Source: Prunus persica (Eukaryota > Streptophyta > Magnoliopsida > Rosales > Rosaceae). From it: a DNA stretch of 64,000 bases. Both the position numbers and the translations under genes were made by a program. This document shows, in pieces, positions 36,180 to 47,575 of this stretch. Position 1 is the first letter of the stretch; every line of letters begins with the position of its first letter. The notes beneath the pieces are model-generated. The model had not been told where the DNA came from and did no database searches. It was given only the letters and a program-made list of their open reading frames with translations. The stretch spans positions 26,781,941-26,845,940 of the forward strand of contig NC_034011.1 in the NCBI RefSeq assembly GCF_000346465.2. Direction: 5' to 3'.

Positions 36180-38550
36180 TTATGACGGGCCAGCTGAACG
36201 GGATTTTCCGTAGAGGTTGGTATATACAATCTTCGTCCGATGTACCAATATCATGCTTAAAACAAATGCAACAATGCATAATCCGGACATAATTAAAGAA
36301 GTTAAAAAGAAGCATATAGCACCATCACACTTTGGTGCATCCAGTCTAAGCATGCCTTGGAAAACTGATCCTGGACTGGTATGCAGGTGATGGTGCTGAT
36401 GAGCTTGCTTCTCTGCTTCCATGTCATATATACTGCTAGCAATCACACCGGAAAAGAGCAACGAACCAGCAGGGTTTGCTATTGTGAGGAAATTGTACAA
36501 AGCCCCAAACTTTTTCAAGCCGAACAATTCAGAAGCAGCAGCTGGCACAATTGCCCAATGAGCCCCATAGCCTAGCCCAACAAAGATAGTAGCAATGTAC
36601 ATTGCTCCAGGCCATCCAAAAGCAATGAAGATATGCCCAACTGCCATAAGGAGTTGTGCCACAGCCATTGCTACTGGTCTTGGATAAGCGTAGTCCCTAT
36701 TGAATGTACAGTGATAGATGGGAAGTCACAAAACCAAAATTTAAGTAATGATTACAGAACATCTAGATAAGAATGTAAGCAGTTCATACCTCACAACAAT
36801 CTCAGAGAAGTAACCGCCACCAACCCGACCAAGAAAGTTCCAAATGCTGATCATGGATACAAAAATATGTGTATTATCATACCCTAGAGATTGGCTCATC
36901 TGACCCAGGTTATCAATCACTGTCAAACCAGATCCAGAACCCAAGAGAAGTGAGAAAAAAATAAGCCAAAAGTCAGCTTTGATCAAAGCTTGTGTCAAGG
37001 TGAAGTCCTCCCCTCTATGCGGACCCCTCCTCCTCTTAACCCTCACTGCTCCTTCTGCAGCTGCTTGGAATAGTCTTGTTTGCAATTGGGCAATTCGTTT
37101 TTGCCTTTCTAAAGCTGGAAGCAAGTCTACTTCCTTAGGCTTCTCATCTTCCACCTCACTGAATATTACCTCATTAGCATCTTGTTCAGATTTGCCAGCT
37201 TCTTGTTTCTCTGGCGCAGGTAGGAGTGCCTCTTCTTCTAGAGCTCTTGGCTCTGAGAAAAAGCTCAATTGAACAGGAAGTACAACGGGAATTAGGATGA
37301 GGACAAACAAAATGACTGTAAATAAAGTGATCACAGTGTGGTTCAAATCAATTAGATCTTCAATTAGCATGACCCCCATCAAATAAGCAGCTAATAGGAG
37401 GCACAGACTATAAATAAACGTGAAGCTCATGGCATCAGTTGGCAGGACTTGTCTGTGACCTCCAACTGGTCTGACAATAAACATTAAAGCAACAATCACC
37501 ATTGTTGGACCAACTGCAACCATGAAAATCAATGATGCATGGTCTGGGGAATGGATCGTCACATATATCTGAGTCATAATTGCACCACCCAACCCAGCAA
37601 AGCCCTTCAGAATTCCAACGACAGGACCCCGACTTTTTGGAAAGTTTTGCACACAAGAGACCAGAGCAACTGTATTGAAGAAGGTCTCACCATTTGTTCC
37701 CACGAATATAAGAACGCACATCTGCAAAAATGCAACGGTTTAACAACAGCAAAGTGACAAAAAGAAATATTGAATCATTTTCGTAATTTGTGTAAAGAAT
37801 GCATGGCGCCCCTGCCCATTGCTAATCATATTGTGTTCAAATGGTTTCTAAATTTGTTACGAACTTTGTTGCTCTATCAAAAGTAATCATGAACGAGGTT
37901 TACTAACGCAGTAGAAGATCTTTTAAAAGCAAACATAAAAAACCACTATTGAACTCTAGCAGGATGACCATTTCTTTTGTCTGTCATATCAAATTAAAAA
38001 TGCAATTAAGCAAATTTTTTAGAGGATCTTGAAAATGCAGAAATGCCGACTCCAGCCTCCAGGGACCCTGAATAGCAATTCTGCGAATTCTCTCCATTTT
38101 CTTTACCTCTCCAGGATCCAAACAGAGCCTTAAACAGAGGGCATATACTCAATTCTTCAATCCGATGTTCTCGAATGTGGACAAGGAAGACAAACTTTAC
38201 TTAAAACTAACAAATAGCACAGTTTAAGGCAAAAGATAGCTCCTTTCTTAAGGACATATATGATTAAACTGTGTCTTATCATCAACTCAAACCAAAGATA
38301 CCAGAAAGAATATCCATTTCCAGAGAAACCATCCATTCCTGTATCTTCCTCAAACTGTTCAATCAGTATATTCATGAATCGAATGAAAAATCAAATTAAA
38401 TCGATGAGAAATCAACGTTGAGAAAGAGAAAAGGACCATCGAAAACCAACCCACAATGGCAAAATATACAATCAAACTAGATCAACAAATAACCAAACCT
38501 TGTACTATTTTAAGATCACCAATAAAAGGAAAATCAAATGCTTGAAAAGA

Positions 38551-38612
<62 letters not shown>

Positions 38613-38967
38613 TCCTTTAGATACTCACAGCCCACAAAGACAGAGTAGGAGCTCGACCAGTAACAATAAGCCAAACCCAGCCATACCCAATAAAATTCAT
38701 CAAAGCACCAATGAGCAAAGCTGCCCATAAAGGCAGGACCTCGCACAAGCTCCCAGCCAAGAAGCCAACACTGTCCCCAAGGTCCTTAGCCACACCCAAC
38801 CTAGCAATCTGCCTCTGATTGTAGTCCATAGAGCTCTTTATCACCGGTGATATGCTCCCAAACAAGTAACCAATACCCGCACAGGATTGTACCCACATTG
38901 CAGCCACAAAAACCAGCCATCTGTTGCTGAAGAAGGACCTGAACTTCTCCTGCAGCCGACCCATCAT
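36180..38967 (-). CDS. NFD4/nodulin-like major facilitator transporter
   Basis: Three exons on the minus strand: 38967-38629, 37721-36790, 36696-36180, giving 595 residues. It is a 12-helix MFS protein of the Nodulin-like/NFD4 family. The N-terminal half has RWLVFVAAMWVQSCAGIGYL, FGSISPVIKSSMDYNQRQI, LGVAKDLGDSVGFLAG and NFPKSRGPVVGILKGFAGLG, which is the Nodulin-like signature. A hydrophilic central loop of about 90 residues is rich in Glu and Lys (EEEALLPAPEKQ, VKRRRGPHRGEDFT). The second half has DFWLIFFSLLLGSGSGLTVI, NLGQMSQSLGYDN and IWNFLGRVGGGYFSE. Substrate is unknown; family members have been linked to karyogamy and to nodulation. Two adjacent ATGs (38967 and 38964) could start it. 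Intron 1 carries a long GA repeat 18 bases from the donor. Confidence 0.92.
38557..38610. repeat. AG microsatellite in intron 1 of the MFS gene
   Basis: About 27 AG units on the plus strand (CT on the gene's coding strand), beginning about 18 bases inside the intron from the exon 1 donor. Confidence 0.9.
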
Positions 38968-40554
38968 TGCCCACAATCTCTGTTTAGGTCTGCGCTATTG
39001 GAATTTGGAAAAATATATATATTTATACTTTTGGCAATTTTGGTTTTGCCTTTGAACTTGTTGGGTTTTACTTATATGAAGGTTATGATGCAAGCAGATA
39101 TATACAACACCAGTGACTGCTCTCTCCTGTGGAAGGTATAGGGTGGTGATGATGACGAACCAGAGGCTGTGCTGGATTGGGTCACCGATCGTGGACCACT
39201 GACAGATTATTTTGTTTAGGCACGACATGATTTAAATAATAAAGCATTTGATATTTGCAATATTTACGGAAATGGCACTGACACAGACAGACACACATAC
39301 TTGTTTTGTGTTGTGACTGACTGAGTTTGCCAATCTTACAACTTACAAGCACGGCAATGGCCGCTTTACTACAAAAATCGTTTCTTTTTCAAAGCTTTTT
39401 CTTGGTGGAAGAAAGTCATTCCTTGTTTCTCTTATTTTGGTTGGTGCACTTGATTTTTCATTGTTGGCCAATGCTGCTTTTTCTTCTTTATTTTGGATCA
39501 ATAGTAGCAATGCTCTGTTTTTTCACGCCACTTGTTTTTGTACCCTAGAGTTGCATCATTTAGCCGACTCCGACTGAGACATTTGGGCACACCACTTGTC
39601 CAGACAATTTTGGCAATCCGACGACCAATTTATACCAATATCATACTTGATGAAGACAAATCGAAAAATGCTTTGGCATTATATCTGTTTGAACCCAAAT
39701 CATTGCTACAAATGAAAGATTAATTTGATTGATTTTCGTCCTTTTTTTTTTGTGCACAATTTTGATTTATTTTAATGAATAGCTAATGATACGAATTTAA
39801 TCCAATAATCCAACACGATTTTTTTAGGATAAAATATCGTATGTGTCAAATGTTACTAAACTACTAAAAATGTCTTTTTTCTTTTGCTTTAAAATTTCTT
39901 TAATAAAATACTATAGCCTTGTCTCAAAAAAGATTGCTATATGAAAATCTCCGAATTCATGTGCGGAGTTGGTGTGATTCATTGAGCAATCTAATTTCAA
40001 TTTGTTTATTTAAAAGAATCTAACGTCGGTTTGGATTCATTTGAAAATATATTTTATGAATCGAATTGTTTGTAAAAATAAAAAACGTCATGCGGAACAT
40101 GCGGTCGGTGGACATAGATCATGTCGTTTTCTCAATAATTATGCTTCCCCGTATATGCTCTACTATAAAATTAATTTTCGGCTTGATCGGTAATAGAGTA
40201 TATATTTCCGATGTCAGTAGTTGTCGTTTTTCTTCATATGAATCAATCTATGCAGCATTTTGTTGGACAGGACTGGAACACACCTAACAAACACTCTGGG
40301 TATTGACTTGGGAACACAAAATAAATACCCATTCCTTAGCTTGAAACGTCACATGACTAAAATAGTATTGTAGGCATCTGCAAATTGCAAGACATTTTTC
40401 TCACGGCTTACTTGACTATTGGACAAATTTAAGTTTTGAAATTAATGAAATGGTAAATTAAATCAAACTTATCTAACGGGGTTAACGTGGTGGTGACGTG
40501 CACACAAAATTTTAAAACTTGGATTTAGAAGAGACACTTATCAATTGTTAAAAC
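38968..40554. other. MFS gene promoter and intergenic
   Basis: The first few hundred bases should hold the MFS promoter. The rest is AT-rich; the open frames 39327-39723 and 40066-40287 have no recognisable protein. Confidence 0.5.
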
Positions 40555-41016
40555 ACCCCTCGTTTGGTTCACGGAATGGATTTGAAAGGAAATCATTTTT
40601 CATGTCATTTCCCAATGAATGGGAATGAAAGATTCTTTTCTCATGTTTGGTAATGTCGAAAAAGTAATCGGGAGATTTTACTTTGTTTTCTTTCCCATGT
40701 TTGTTTTGAATAGGAATGGAAAACAAAGTTTGTATAATTTTCTAATTATACCCATATGAAATCAAATAAAAAAAGAATGCATTTAATGATACGTTGTAAT
40801 TATAAATTGTTCATGGGGACAAAGTAGTCATGAAAATTGTGCATTGAATGTTGGCTCATTTTCCCAAACTTTCCCACGATGAGGGAAAACAAAACCCAAG
40901 TTAAGAGGACGGCTTTACTTTCCCCCCTACTTTCTTATGTGCCAGGCAACCATTTCCCATGTCTGGACTTACCAAATATGGGAAAACAATTGAATTCTCA
41001 TGAACCAAACAGGGTC
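40555..41016. mobile_element. MITE, copy 2 (inverted relative to 5315-5683)
   Basis: The left end ACCCCTCGTTTGGTTCACG and the right end, in reverse complement, GACCCTGTTTGGTTCATG are terminal inverted repeats. The interior matches the reverse complement of 5315-5683 at about four of five positions by eye. This copy is longer by about 90 bases. It is non-coding. TTA lies just left and TAA just right of the element, but no clean direct duplication could be fixed. Confidence 0.85.
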
Positions 41017-41323
41017 TAAGGTAATTTGATAGTAAAAAGAAAAGAGTAGTGTTTTTTTTAAAAAAAAATATCAAAGAGAAACTTCAACAATATAATCAAA
41101 GACATGAATATGACATTTAAAGTACCAATTATAAAATAGCCAACAAAGCAACATGCTAAAACCAAAACTGAAGCGGGCAAAATCCGCACTATAATGAAAG
41201 GGGTAAGGTTAATAGACCAAAATAGTAGAATTTGAAGGAGAAGCAAATCAATTAGCAAAACCCAAAAGATTAAAGGAAGAGATTTGTTTAAATAGAACTA
41301 TCTACGATTAACAAAGCACCAAA
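41017..41323. other. AT-rich spacer before tRNA-Ser
   Basis: No supported gene; the minus-strand open frame 41058-41258 is a hydrophobic chance frame. Confidence 0.5.
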
Positions 41324-41405
41324 GTCGATATGTCCGAGTGGTTAAGGAGACAGACTTGAAATCTGTTGGGCTTCGCCCGCGCAGGTTCGAACCCTGCTGT
41401 CGACG
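41324..41405 (+). tRNA. tRNA-Ser (anticodon UGA)
   Basis: 82 bases with a long variable arm (GGGCTTCGCCC hairpin). The acceptor stem GTCGATA pairs with TGTCGAC, with a G discriminator as in serine tRNAs. The anticodon loop CTTGAAA in stem ACAGA/TCTGT gives UGA. The T arm is GCAGG-TTCGAAC-CCTGC. Confidence 0.96.
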
Positions 41406-42290
41406 ATCGTTTTTTATGTTTTGTTATTTTAATTAATCTAATCGAACGTGGATTGGATCATGTAGCGGCCCATTCCGCTCTTCTCTTCTTGAATTTTGCA
41501 GTTTGGTTGTTGGGTTGGCCCTTTGGGCTCAGTTTCTTGCTTATTTTTTGTTTTTAACTTGTGCGGTCCATTAAACAATCTTTAACAACAAAGGGTGTAT
41601 TAGATCCAAATGGCTCCACCAAAATCAATATAAAAAGAGAAATACAAGGAGGGGGAGAAGGAGATGAAAGGGAGTCACTCCAAATAAAGAGGCTTATCTA
41701 CAATTTAAAAACAGGAACTTGCATCTCTATAATGCTTCAGTGACAAGAAAGTTCTGTACCACCAATCAAAAGAAAAAAAAAAATTGTTCAGCTCAGCTGG
41801 TTCCTATGGCATGTGATGCACAGAACTTAGAAGTACATGGATATCAGAAACTGAGTGAAAGGAAAGTCATTGGTTGGTTACCCAACTTACCCTCTATAGC
41901 GCAGGAGGCAGATTTACAGTTATGGCAATTCAAAGTGATTGTACGGGTTGAGTGTTATGTGGGAAATTTCCTTGGGATGCATGTGATGTGAGCTGTAAAC
42001 TACCAAAATACTAAAATGTGAACATGTGAGAAGGAAAGGGAATAGCTTGATCCTCTAACCTTCACTTTTTTTCCTAGTCATCTATCGCTTGTCTCTTCCT
42101 CCCAAAGCTTAACCTTATAATCATGCACATCTTTCATCTTTCTTTCCCCTCCATACCAACCAATCCTTATTCCTTCTCCCACTTACTAGTCACTAATTTA
42201 TACAACTCATTCGCAGAAGATCAGATCACAACTAAACAGATTTGGATCTTGAGAGGGATCAAAGAGATCAAGTGCAAGAACCACATCGAA
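41406..42290. other. Intergenic and 5' region of the first DUF3339 gene
   Basis: No supported gene. The segment 42060-42290 is CT-rich and probably the promoter and leader of the gene at 42291. Confidence 0.5.
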
Positions 42291-42503
42291 GATGTCGGAT
42301 TGGGGGCCGGTTTTCATAGCAGTGGTGCTGTTTATACTGCTCACTCCAGGGTTGCTGATTCAGATGCCTGGAAAAAGCCGATTCGTAGAGTTTGGCAACT
42401 TTCAGACTAGTGGAATCTCCATACTGGTTCATTCCATTATCTACTTTGCTCTCATCTGCATCTTCTTATTAGCTATTGGTGTCCACATGTATGTTGGCTC
42501 ATG
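42291..42503 (+). CDS. DUF3339 small membrane protein, copy 1
   Basis: Intronless, 70 residues. Two membrane segments: residues 5-23 (GPVFIAVVLFILLTPGLLI) and about 44-66 (LVHSIIYFALICIFLLAIGV), joined by a loop with QMPGKSRFVEFGNFQTSGIS, the DUF3339 hallmark. DUF3339 proteins are land-plant specific, about 70 residues, and of unknown function; the shape suggests a small ER or plasma-membrane subunit or regulator. It is the first of five copies in 5.3 kb. The N-terminus MSDWGP is shared by copies 3 to 5 as M(A/S/GA)DWGP. Confidence 0.93.
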
Positions 42504-43422
42504 ATCAACTCAAAATTGCCACAGATAACATACCCAATTCTCATCTCAACTCTACTATGTAGTACCCTTTAAGAATTTATCTCATTTACGTTTCAGGTTG
42601 ATGATCAGTTATGTACTTGTTTGGATTGTGCATTCTTAGATGATTGATTTAGTCAGATGCTAAGGTAAAATATTCTGTTCTCTTGGTCCCACATTTTTTG
42701 TCATTGATTTTGAGTTTTGCTGGATGGTGGAGTTTCATATAGTAACTGGATATTCTTCTGGTAATTTCATGATGCACAAGTAGTCACCATGCTCCTACGA
42801 GGTGTGCTTCTTGCTAAACTGTAAAGCTTTAACGGGGATCACCTAAATTCATTGGCTAATGAAAGAAAAAAGAAAGAAAGTCCCAAAAAATCTGGTTGAC
42901 TCTCTGTTCCATGTCAAGTTCATATGTTTTTGTGGTGTTAGATCCTTGTTAAGCTATATTTCGTCTTCAAAGAATTACTTTTACGCCGATTATTAACTTG
43001 TGGATGCAAATTGGGAAGCTATCATGCCATGAGCAGGACCACAGCACAAGTTCTGCTTGTTTTCCTGCATATTGCGATTCAAGTTGCCATCCCAAAGGAA
43101 AGCAAAACAAATATCTTCTCTCCTATGCTATGAGTGATCTGGCTTGTAAATGAAAGGCAAGCATAGATACCCTAGAATATAAGAAAGATTGTCAAGGCTA
43201 CATCAATTATAGTTTTTTTCATTGCACAAAGGAGAATTCATGAAGGTAATAATATATACAAGTAGAAGTAGCACAACAGCACCAGTGGTAGTAAATGAAA
43301 AGAGTAAAACAACATAACTAAATCCTTCTTTCACGAAAAGCACTAAGTTGGTCTGCTAGAATCCTAAAAACCACAGCTTTTCTTTTCTTTGACAAAATGA
43401 CAATTGAGATGGCAGCTGCCTC
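42504..43422. other. Convergent spacer between DUF3339 copies 1 and 2
   Basis: Holds both 3' UTRs. No other feature is seen. Confidence 0.5.
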
Positions 43423-43629
43423 CTAAGCATAGATGTGAATGTCAAGAATAACAAGAAACAGAATGATGAGCAAACCGTAGATAACAGCGTGCAAGAATAT
43501 GGAGGCCACGCTGGTCTTCATGTTCATAAATTCGAAGGGACGTTCCTTGCCAGGCATTTGAAACACCAACCCTGGTGACAAAAATGCAAACAGCCCTGAA
43601 GCTATGAGAGGAGCAGCCCAATTCTTCAT
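43423..43629 (-). CDS. DUF3339 small membrane protein, copy 2 (divergent)
   Basis: Intronless, 68 residues, minus strand. The same two-helix layout: LIASGLFAFLSPGLVFQMPG, loop ERPFEFMNMKTSVASIFLHA, second helix VIYGLLIILFLVILDIHIYA. It is the most diverged copy: it starts MKNWAAP instead of MxDWGP and has TSVAS in place of TSGIS. Frame and motif are intact, so it is probably functional and specialised, or under weaker constraint. Confidence 0.9.
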   Translation of the reverse strand: MKNWAAPLIASGLFAFLSPGLVFQMPGKERPFEFMNMKTSVASIFLHAVIYGLLIILFLVILDIHIYA

Positions 43630-44574
43630 TCTAAATAAAGCCTCTGTCCCGAGATTTCCTGCCTAGCCTTCTTTGATCAGCTCAGGGCTCAGACTCAGCA
43701 GAAGAATAATAGAGAGAGCATATAAAAAAGGGATTTGGATGCTATATGATTTGGATTTAAGCCCTTGAAAGAGGGGAATGGGAATCTCATAAAGCTGGAA
43801 AGAACATAAATATTGATCAACCATCCACTTTAGCCCTTGCTTCAATTTTAAATTCTCGGTATTGCAGCTGTTGTTGTTCCTTGGTTGGATTTATTGGATA
43901 AGGCAGAGCATCCTTATCATTTTCTATTGTTCAATTGTGATCAAGGCCATACATACATACTATGACATAACATAACATAGCATAAGCAGTGAGCGCAGCC
44001 AGCCAGTCATATAAATTGCATTATTGTGTTGTTTTGTTTGCAATCAATAGCAGTTCCATTTAGCATTTAAAGGGGAGAGTTTGCTGTTAAAAGCTCCCAT
44101 CACTGTCCATTTCAGCACCACCAGGTCTATTCAATTCCATTCTGCCACTAAAGGCTCAAGCTTTATCTTCAAATAGTCAAAGAGGAAAAGAATAACAAAG
44201 GAAAAAACTTTGAGCTAGTGCGTGGGACCCAATTGCACTTATTCGTTTATTCTAGGGTAGACAGTGGACCCAACTGCAATGATCTAATCTGCAACCGAAA
44301 GCAGAGAAGCAAAATCTTCACTTGCTTGCTAGTAGCTTCTTCTGCCGTTCGTCATGGTTGTTTTGCTTATTAGAATTGCAAAATTGCAATTCCGAATCCT
44401 GTGTCACTCTCACTCAGAAAACCCTGATAACATAAGCAAATCAAAATCCTTTCACTTACGTCTTCATCCCCACTGCGTCCGACGAAGGAAGGCTAGTAAC
44501 TTCAGGCCCTAACCCAGAAACCCTCATCCAAAAATCCGAAATTTCATTTGAAAATCAATTTGTAGGAAATAATA
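43630..44574. other. Divergent promoter region of DUF3339 copies 2 and 3
   Basis: About 945 bases separate the start codons of two divergent genes, so both promoters lie here. No coding frame is supported. Confidence 0.5.
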
Positions 44575-44784
44575 ATGGCGGATTGGGGGCCCATATTGAT
44601 TGGGGTGGTGCTGTTCATTCTTCTGCAACCGGGACTTCTCTTCTCGTTACCGGGAAACAGTAGGCAGGTGGAGTTTGGGAGCATGAAGACGAATGGCAAG
44701 GCCATAGCTGTGCACACTCTCATCTTTTTCGCTCTCTATGCCATTCTCATCTTGGCCGTCCACGTCCACATCTATACTGGCTGA
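44575..44784 (+). CDS. DUF3339 small membrane protein, copy 3
   Basis: Intronless, 69 residues. MADWGPILIGVVLFILLQPG is the first helix; loop LFSLPGNSRQVEFGSMKTNG; second helix LIFFALYAILILAVHVHIYT. The TSG of other copies is TNG here. The start ATG follows a 5' leader rich in A (GGAAATAAT). Confidence 0.93.
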   Translation: MADWGPILIGVVLFILLQPGLLFSLPGNSRQVEFGSMKTNGKAIAVHTLIFFALYAILILAVHVHIYTG

Positions 44785-46025
44785 TCCGGTACTCTCGCCG
44801 CTTTGGATCTGTGTACACTCTGTCTCTTTTCTGAGTAACTTGTAACTTAATGGCTGTACTTGGTTTTGAACTTAATTATTAATATAAAGCACAAATCTTT
44901 AATTGATTTGAAGAAGATGAAGCTGCTTATTTATAGACCCTGATGTTTTCCATTTTGTTATAGTCTTGGATTTGAGAAACCGGCATAAATTGATTCTAGT
45001 TTATCCTACATGTACATATATTTTAATCATTCCATTGGACCTCTGGTGCAATATATTCCTCTTGGAGTAGGAGTCTTCAAGATCCACTGCTGAGCTTAAG
45101 CTCCTTTCTAAATACTATGGGAAAAAAATGATTAAAAAGCCGAAGAGGTCGTGAAGTCGGGGTTTTTTTGGTGTTTGTTGAGCTCAAGGCTCATGCTTCA
45201 TGGCTCAAGGTGCTGGGTACATTAAAGGCCTCAACTTGAAATCACTTTCTTTTCTTTTTCATTTTTCTTGGTGAATAAGTGGAAACCTCTTTTGCCACAT
45301 AGGGGAAGGACTAGAAATGTAGAATGAGTATATCCACCTCTATCATGTGGTGTCAAGACCATCTTAACTGCTCTTTAATCTATTTTTGTTGATCTTATTT
45401 GTTAGATATTCATATTATATTTGAGAAGTGGTCTGAACTTTGAATTAGAGACAATTTTAGAGATGCGTAACTATTTCTATTGTTATTCTTTTAGTTGGTT
45501 GTGAATGTCTGTGGTTATTGGTATAGGAAATCATTTTGCTAATAGTTGATATGCAAAATTCCAGTATAGGATATGTGCCCTCTAAGTGCATGGTTTCACA
45601 ATACCCATAGAAAAGATAGATCTTTGTCTAGATATTTTGCCCCTTAGGTTCTGACACATGCTTGGATGACAATGCTTCGTGTTAAAATGATAAGCAACTC
45701 CATAAAAGTAGGTTTATTACAGATAGATCTTTCTGTGTAGCTGCTGATACTATAAAACTTAAACAATATAGATTGGAAACTAAGTCAGATCAAACTCAAT
45801 ATGGAACAACCTTGCGTTGTTGAGCCTGATTGATGTTATGAACCAATTCATTGAGATGCTCCTTTACAATGTGTCAATGCCGAGTGTGAAGTTAACTAAA
45901 CCAATCAGGTAGCAGGACAACATTAAAGAAGGAGCACAGTAGTAGAAAGAGGAAGAATCACTTCAGAAAAAAATTAAAAGAAAAGAACAAACACCACTGT
46001 GGGTGGTGGCTGAAAATGATATGGA
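44785..46025. other. Convergent spacer between DUF3339 copies 3 and 4
   Basis: About 1.2 kb of AT-rich sequence with the 3' UTRs. No gene, tRNA or clear transposon ends were recognised. Confidence 0.5.
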
Positions 46026-46238
46026 CTAATTGACATGTATGTGAATACCAATTGCTATGATCAAGATGGTCAGTATGCAGAAGTATATGACAGCATGAAC
46101 CAGAATAGCAATCCCACTTGTCATCATGTTTCCGAACTCCATTACCCTAGTTCTTGCCGGTAATTGGAATAGCAGCCCTGGCGAAAGGAGGATGAACAAG
46201 ACCACAGCAACAATGACTGGTCCCCAATCAGCACCCAT
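46026..46238 (-). CDS. DUF3339 small membrane protein, copy 4
   Basis: Intronless, 70 residues, minus strand. MGADWGPVIVAVVLFILLSP is the first helix; loop LFQLPARTRVMEFGNMMTSG; second helix AILVHAVIYFCILTILIIAI, ending GIHIHVN. One residue longer at the N-terminus (MGADWGP). The 5' leader contains a very long GA tract on the coding strand. Confidence 0.93.
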   Translation of the reverse strand: MGADWGPVIVAVVLFILLSPGLLFQLPARTRVMEFGNMMTSGIAILVHAVIYFCILTILIIAIGIHIHVN

Positions 46239-46264
46239 CTCTCTATGCCTCTGTCTCTGTCCGT

Positions 46265-46295
46265 CTCTCTCTCTCTCGGTCTCTGTCTGTCTGTC

Positions 46296-46369
<74 letters not shown>
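46265..46369. repeat. CT microsatellite in the 5' leader of DUF3339 copy 4
   Basis: An impure CT/CTGT stretch (46265-46300) is followed by an almost pure run of more than 30 CT units. On the gene's strand it is GA, 30-130 bases before the ATG, and likely transcribed. Confidence 0.9.
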
Positions 46370-46371
<2 letters not shown>

Positions 46372-47365
46372 CAAAATGGAATGGAGGTAAGGAAACTTGA
46401 GACTTCCCTTTGAAATAGATAAACAGACTGTTATGATGTTTCTTAATATGTAGAAGGATGGATCCTATTATCTTAGTGAAGAAGGAGACAGGGATGCTAA
46501 ACTTAGTGAGAAAGAAGACAGTGGGATAAAAGAGAGGAAAGGTATTAGGAGGAGGTGGTGGGTTTGCTTTATGGAGATGGTAACAAAGTTCTTTGCTTTC
46601 ATAAGCTTCCAATAATTGTTCATTTAGCAGGGGCCCTTTTTGCTTTCTCTGGAGATTGATGAAGGTGGAGTCTTCTTTATAGACATATTGTAAAATAATG
46701 TAGCAAAATGAAGTGTAAAGTTGTGGTTAGCTTATGCATGTTTGGTTAAACTTTCAACAGGAAAAAAAGGCAGTGTGTTTTTGGCCTGTTTCTACAAGAA
46801 AAAGCTAAAGAAGCATACATTAAGAAATGCAGGGACTACCCAAAAGTTGAAACACGAAGAAACGATAATGCAGACATGTCTGCTGTGCTACCAAGAGTTG
46901 ACTGATAAGTTTTTTTGGGCCCAATCCAAAATTAAGTTGAAGCACTGTATATTTGGGGTTTACAGAATGTCCAAGTTCAAATTATTGCCGTCCAATTCCG
47001 AGGTCGAAACAAAAGAGAGATGCCAGTTTGAGGTGATGGCCGTCCAATGAGGTAAATGAGAGGCCGTACAGTCCAAGCTCCAAAGGTATTACCGTCTGCT
47101 GATTACTTAGTTTGTAACCCTTTGCTTCGTCGCGGAGCTTGCGGCTCTTTGTCTCCATCAATTCCCATTTTGGCTCTTTTCATCTCCATTCACTCTTTTT
47201 ATGGTGCTTCCTTCTTGTTGCCCTTTCATTTCTGTTTCTACACTCCACTGCTACTAGGTTGTAGCAAGTCTACTACCCTACTCTCATATCATCTCCTAAC
47301 TTGATAACTGTATGGTAATCTCGTAGCTCTCTGTTCATTAAATTGTGAGGGAAGGGTGGTAGAAA
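46370..47365. other. Divergent promoter region of DUF3339 copies 4 and 5
   Basis: About 1 kb between divergent genes. Open frames at 46721-47050 and 47056-47304 have no recognisable protein. Confidence 0.5.
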
Positions 47366-47575
47366 ATGGCGGATTGGGGTCCAGTGGTGATAGCAGTGGT
47401 GCTGTTTGTGCTGTTGACGCCGGGGCTGTTGTTTCAGCTGCCTGGGAATAGCAGAGTGGTCGAGTTTAACAACATGCAGACCAGTGGGGTTTCCATCTTG
47501 GTCCATACCATCATTTACTTTGGCCTCGTCACCATTTTCCTCATTGCTATTGGTGTTCACATCTACACCGGCTAG
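47366..47575 (+). CDS. DUF3339 small membrane protein, copy 5
   Basis: Intronless, 69 residues. MADWGPVVIAVVLFVLLTPG is the first helix; loop LFQLPGNSRVVEFNNMQTSG; second helix LVHTIIYFGLVTIFLIAIGV, ending HIYTG. It is closest to copy 1 by eye. Both the MxDWGP start and the SRxVEF loop are intact. Confidence 0.94.
   Translation: MADWGPVVIAVVLFVLLTPGLLFQLPGNSRVVEFNNMQTSGVSILVHTIIYFGLVTIFLIAIGVHIYTG

Noticed and set aside
41719..41991. 90-residue frame near tRNA-Ser
   Set aside because: Poly-Lys run from an A tract and no recognisable protein; likely chance.
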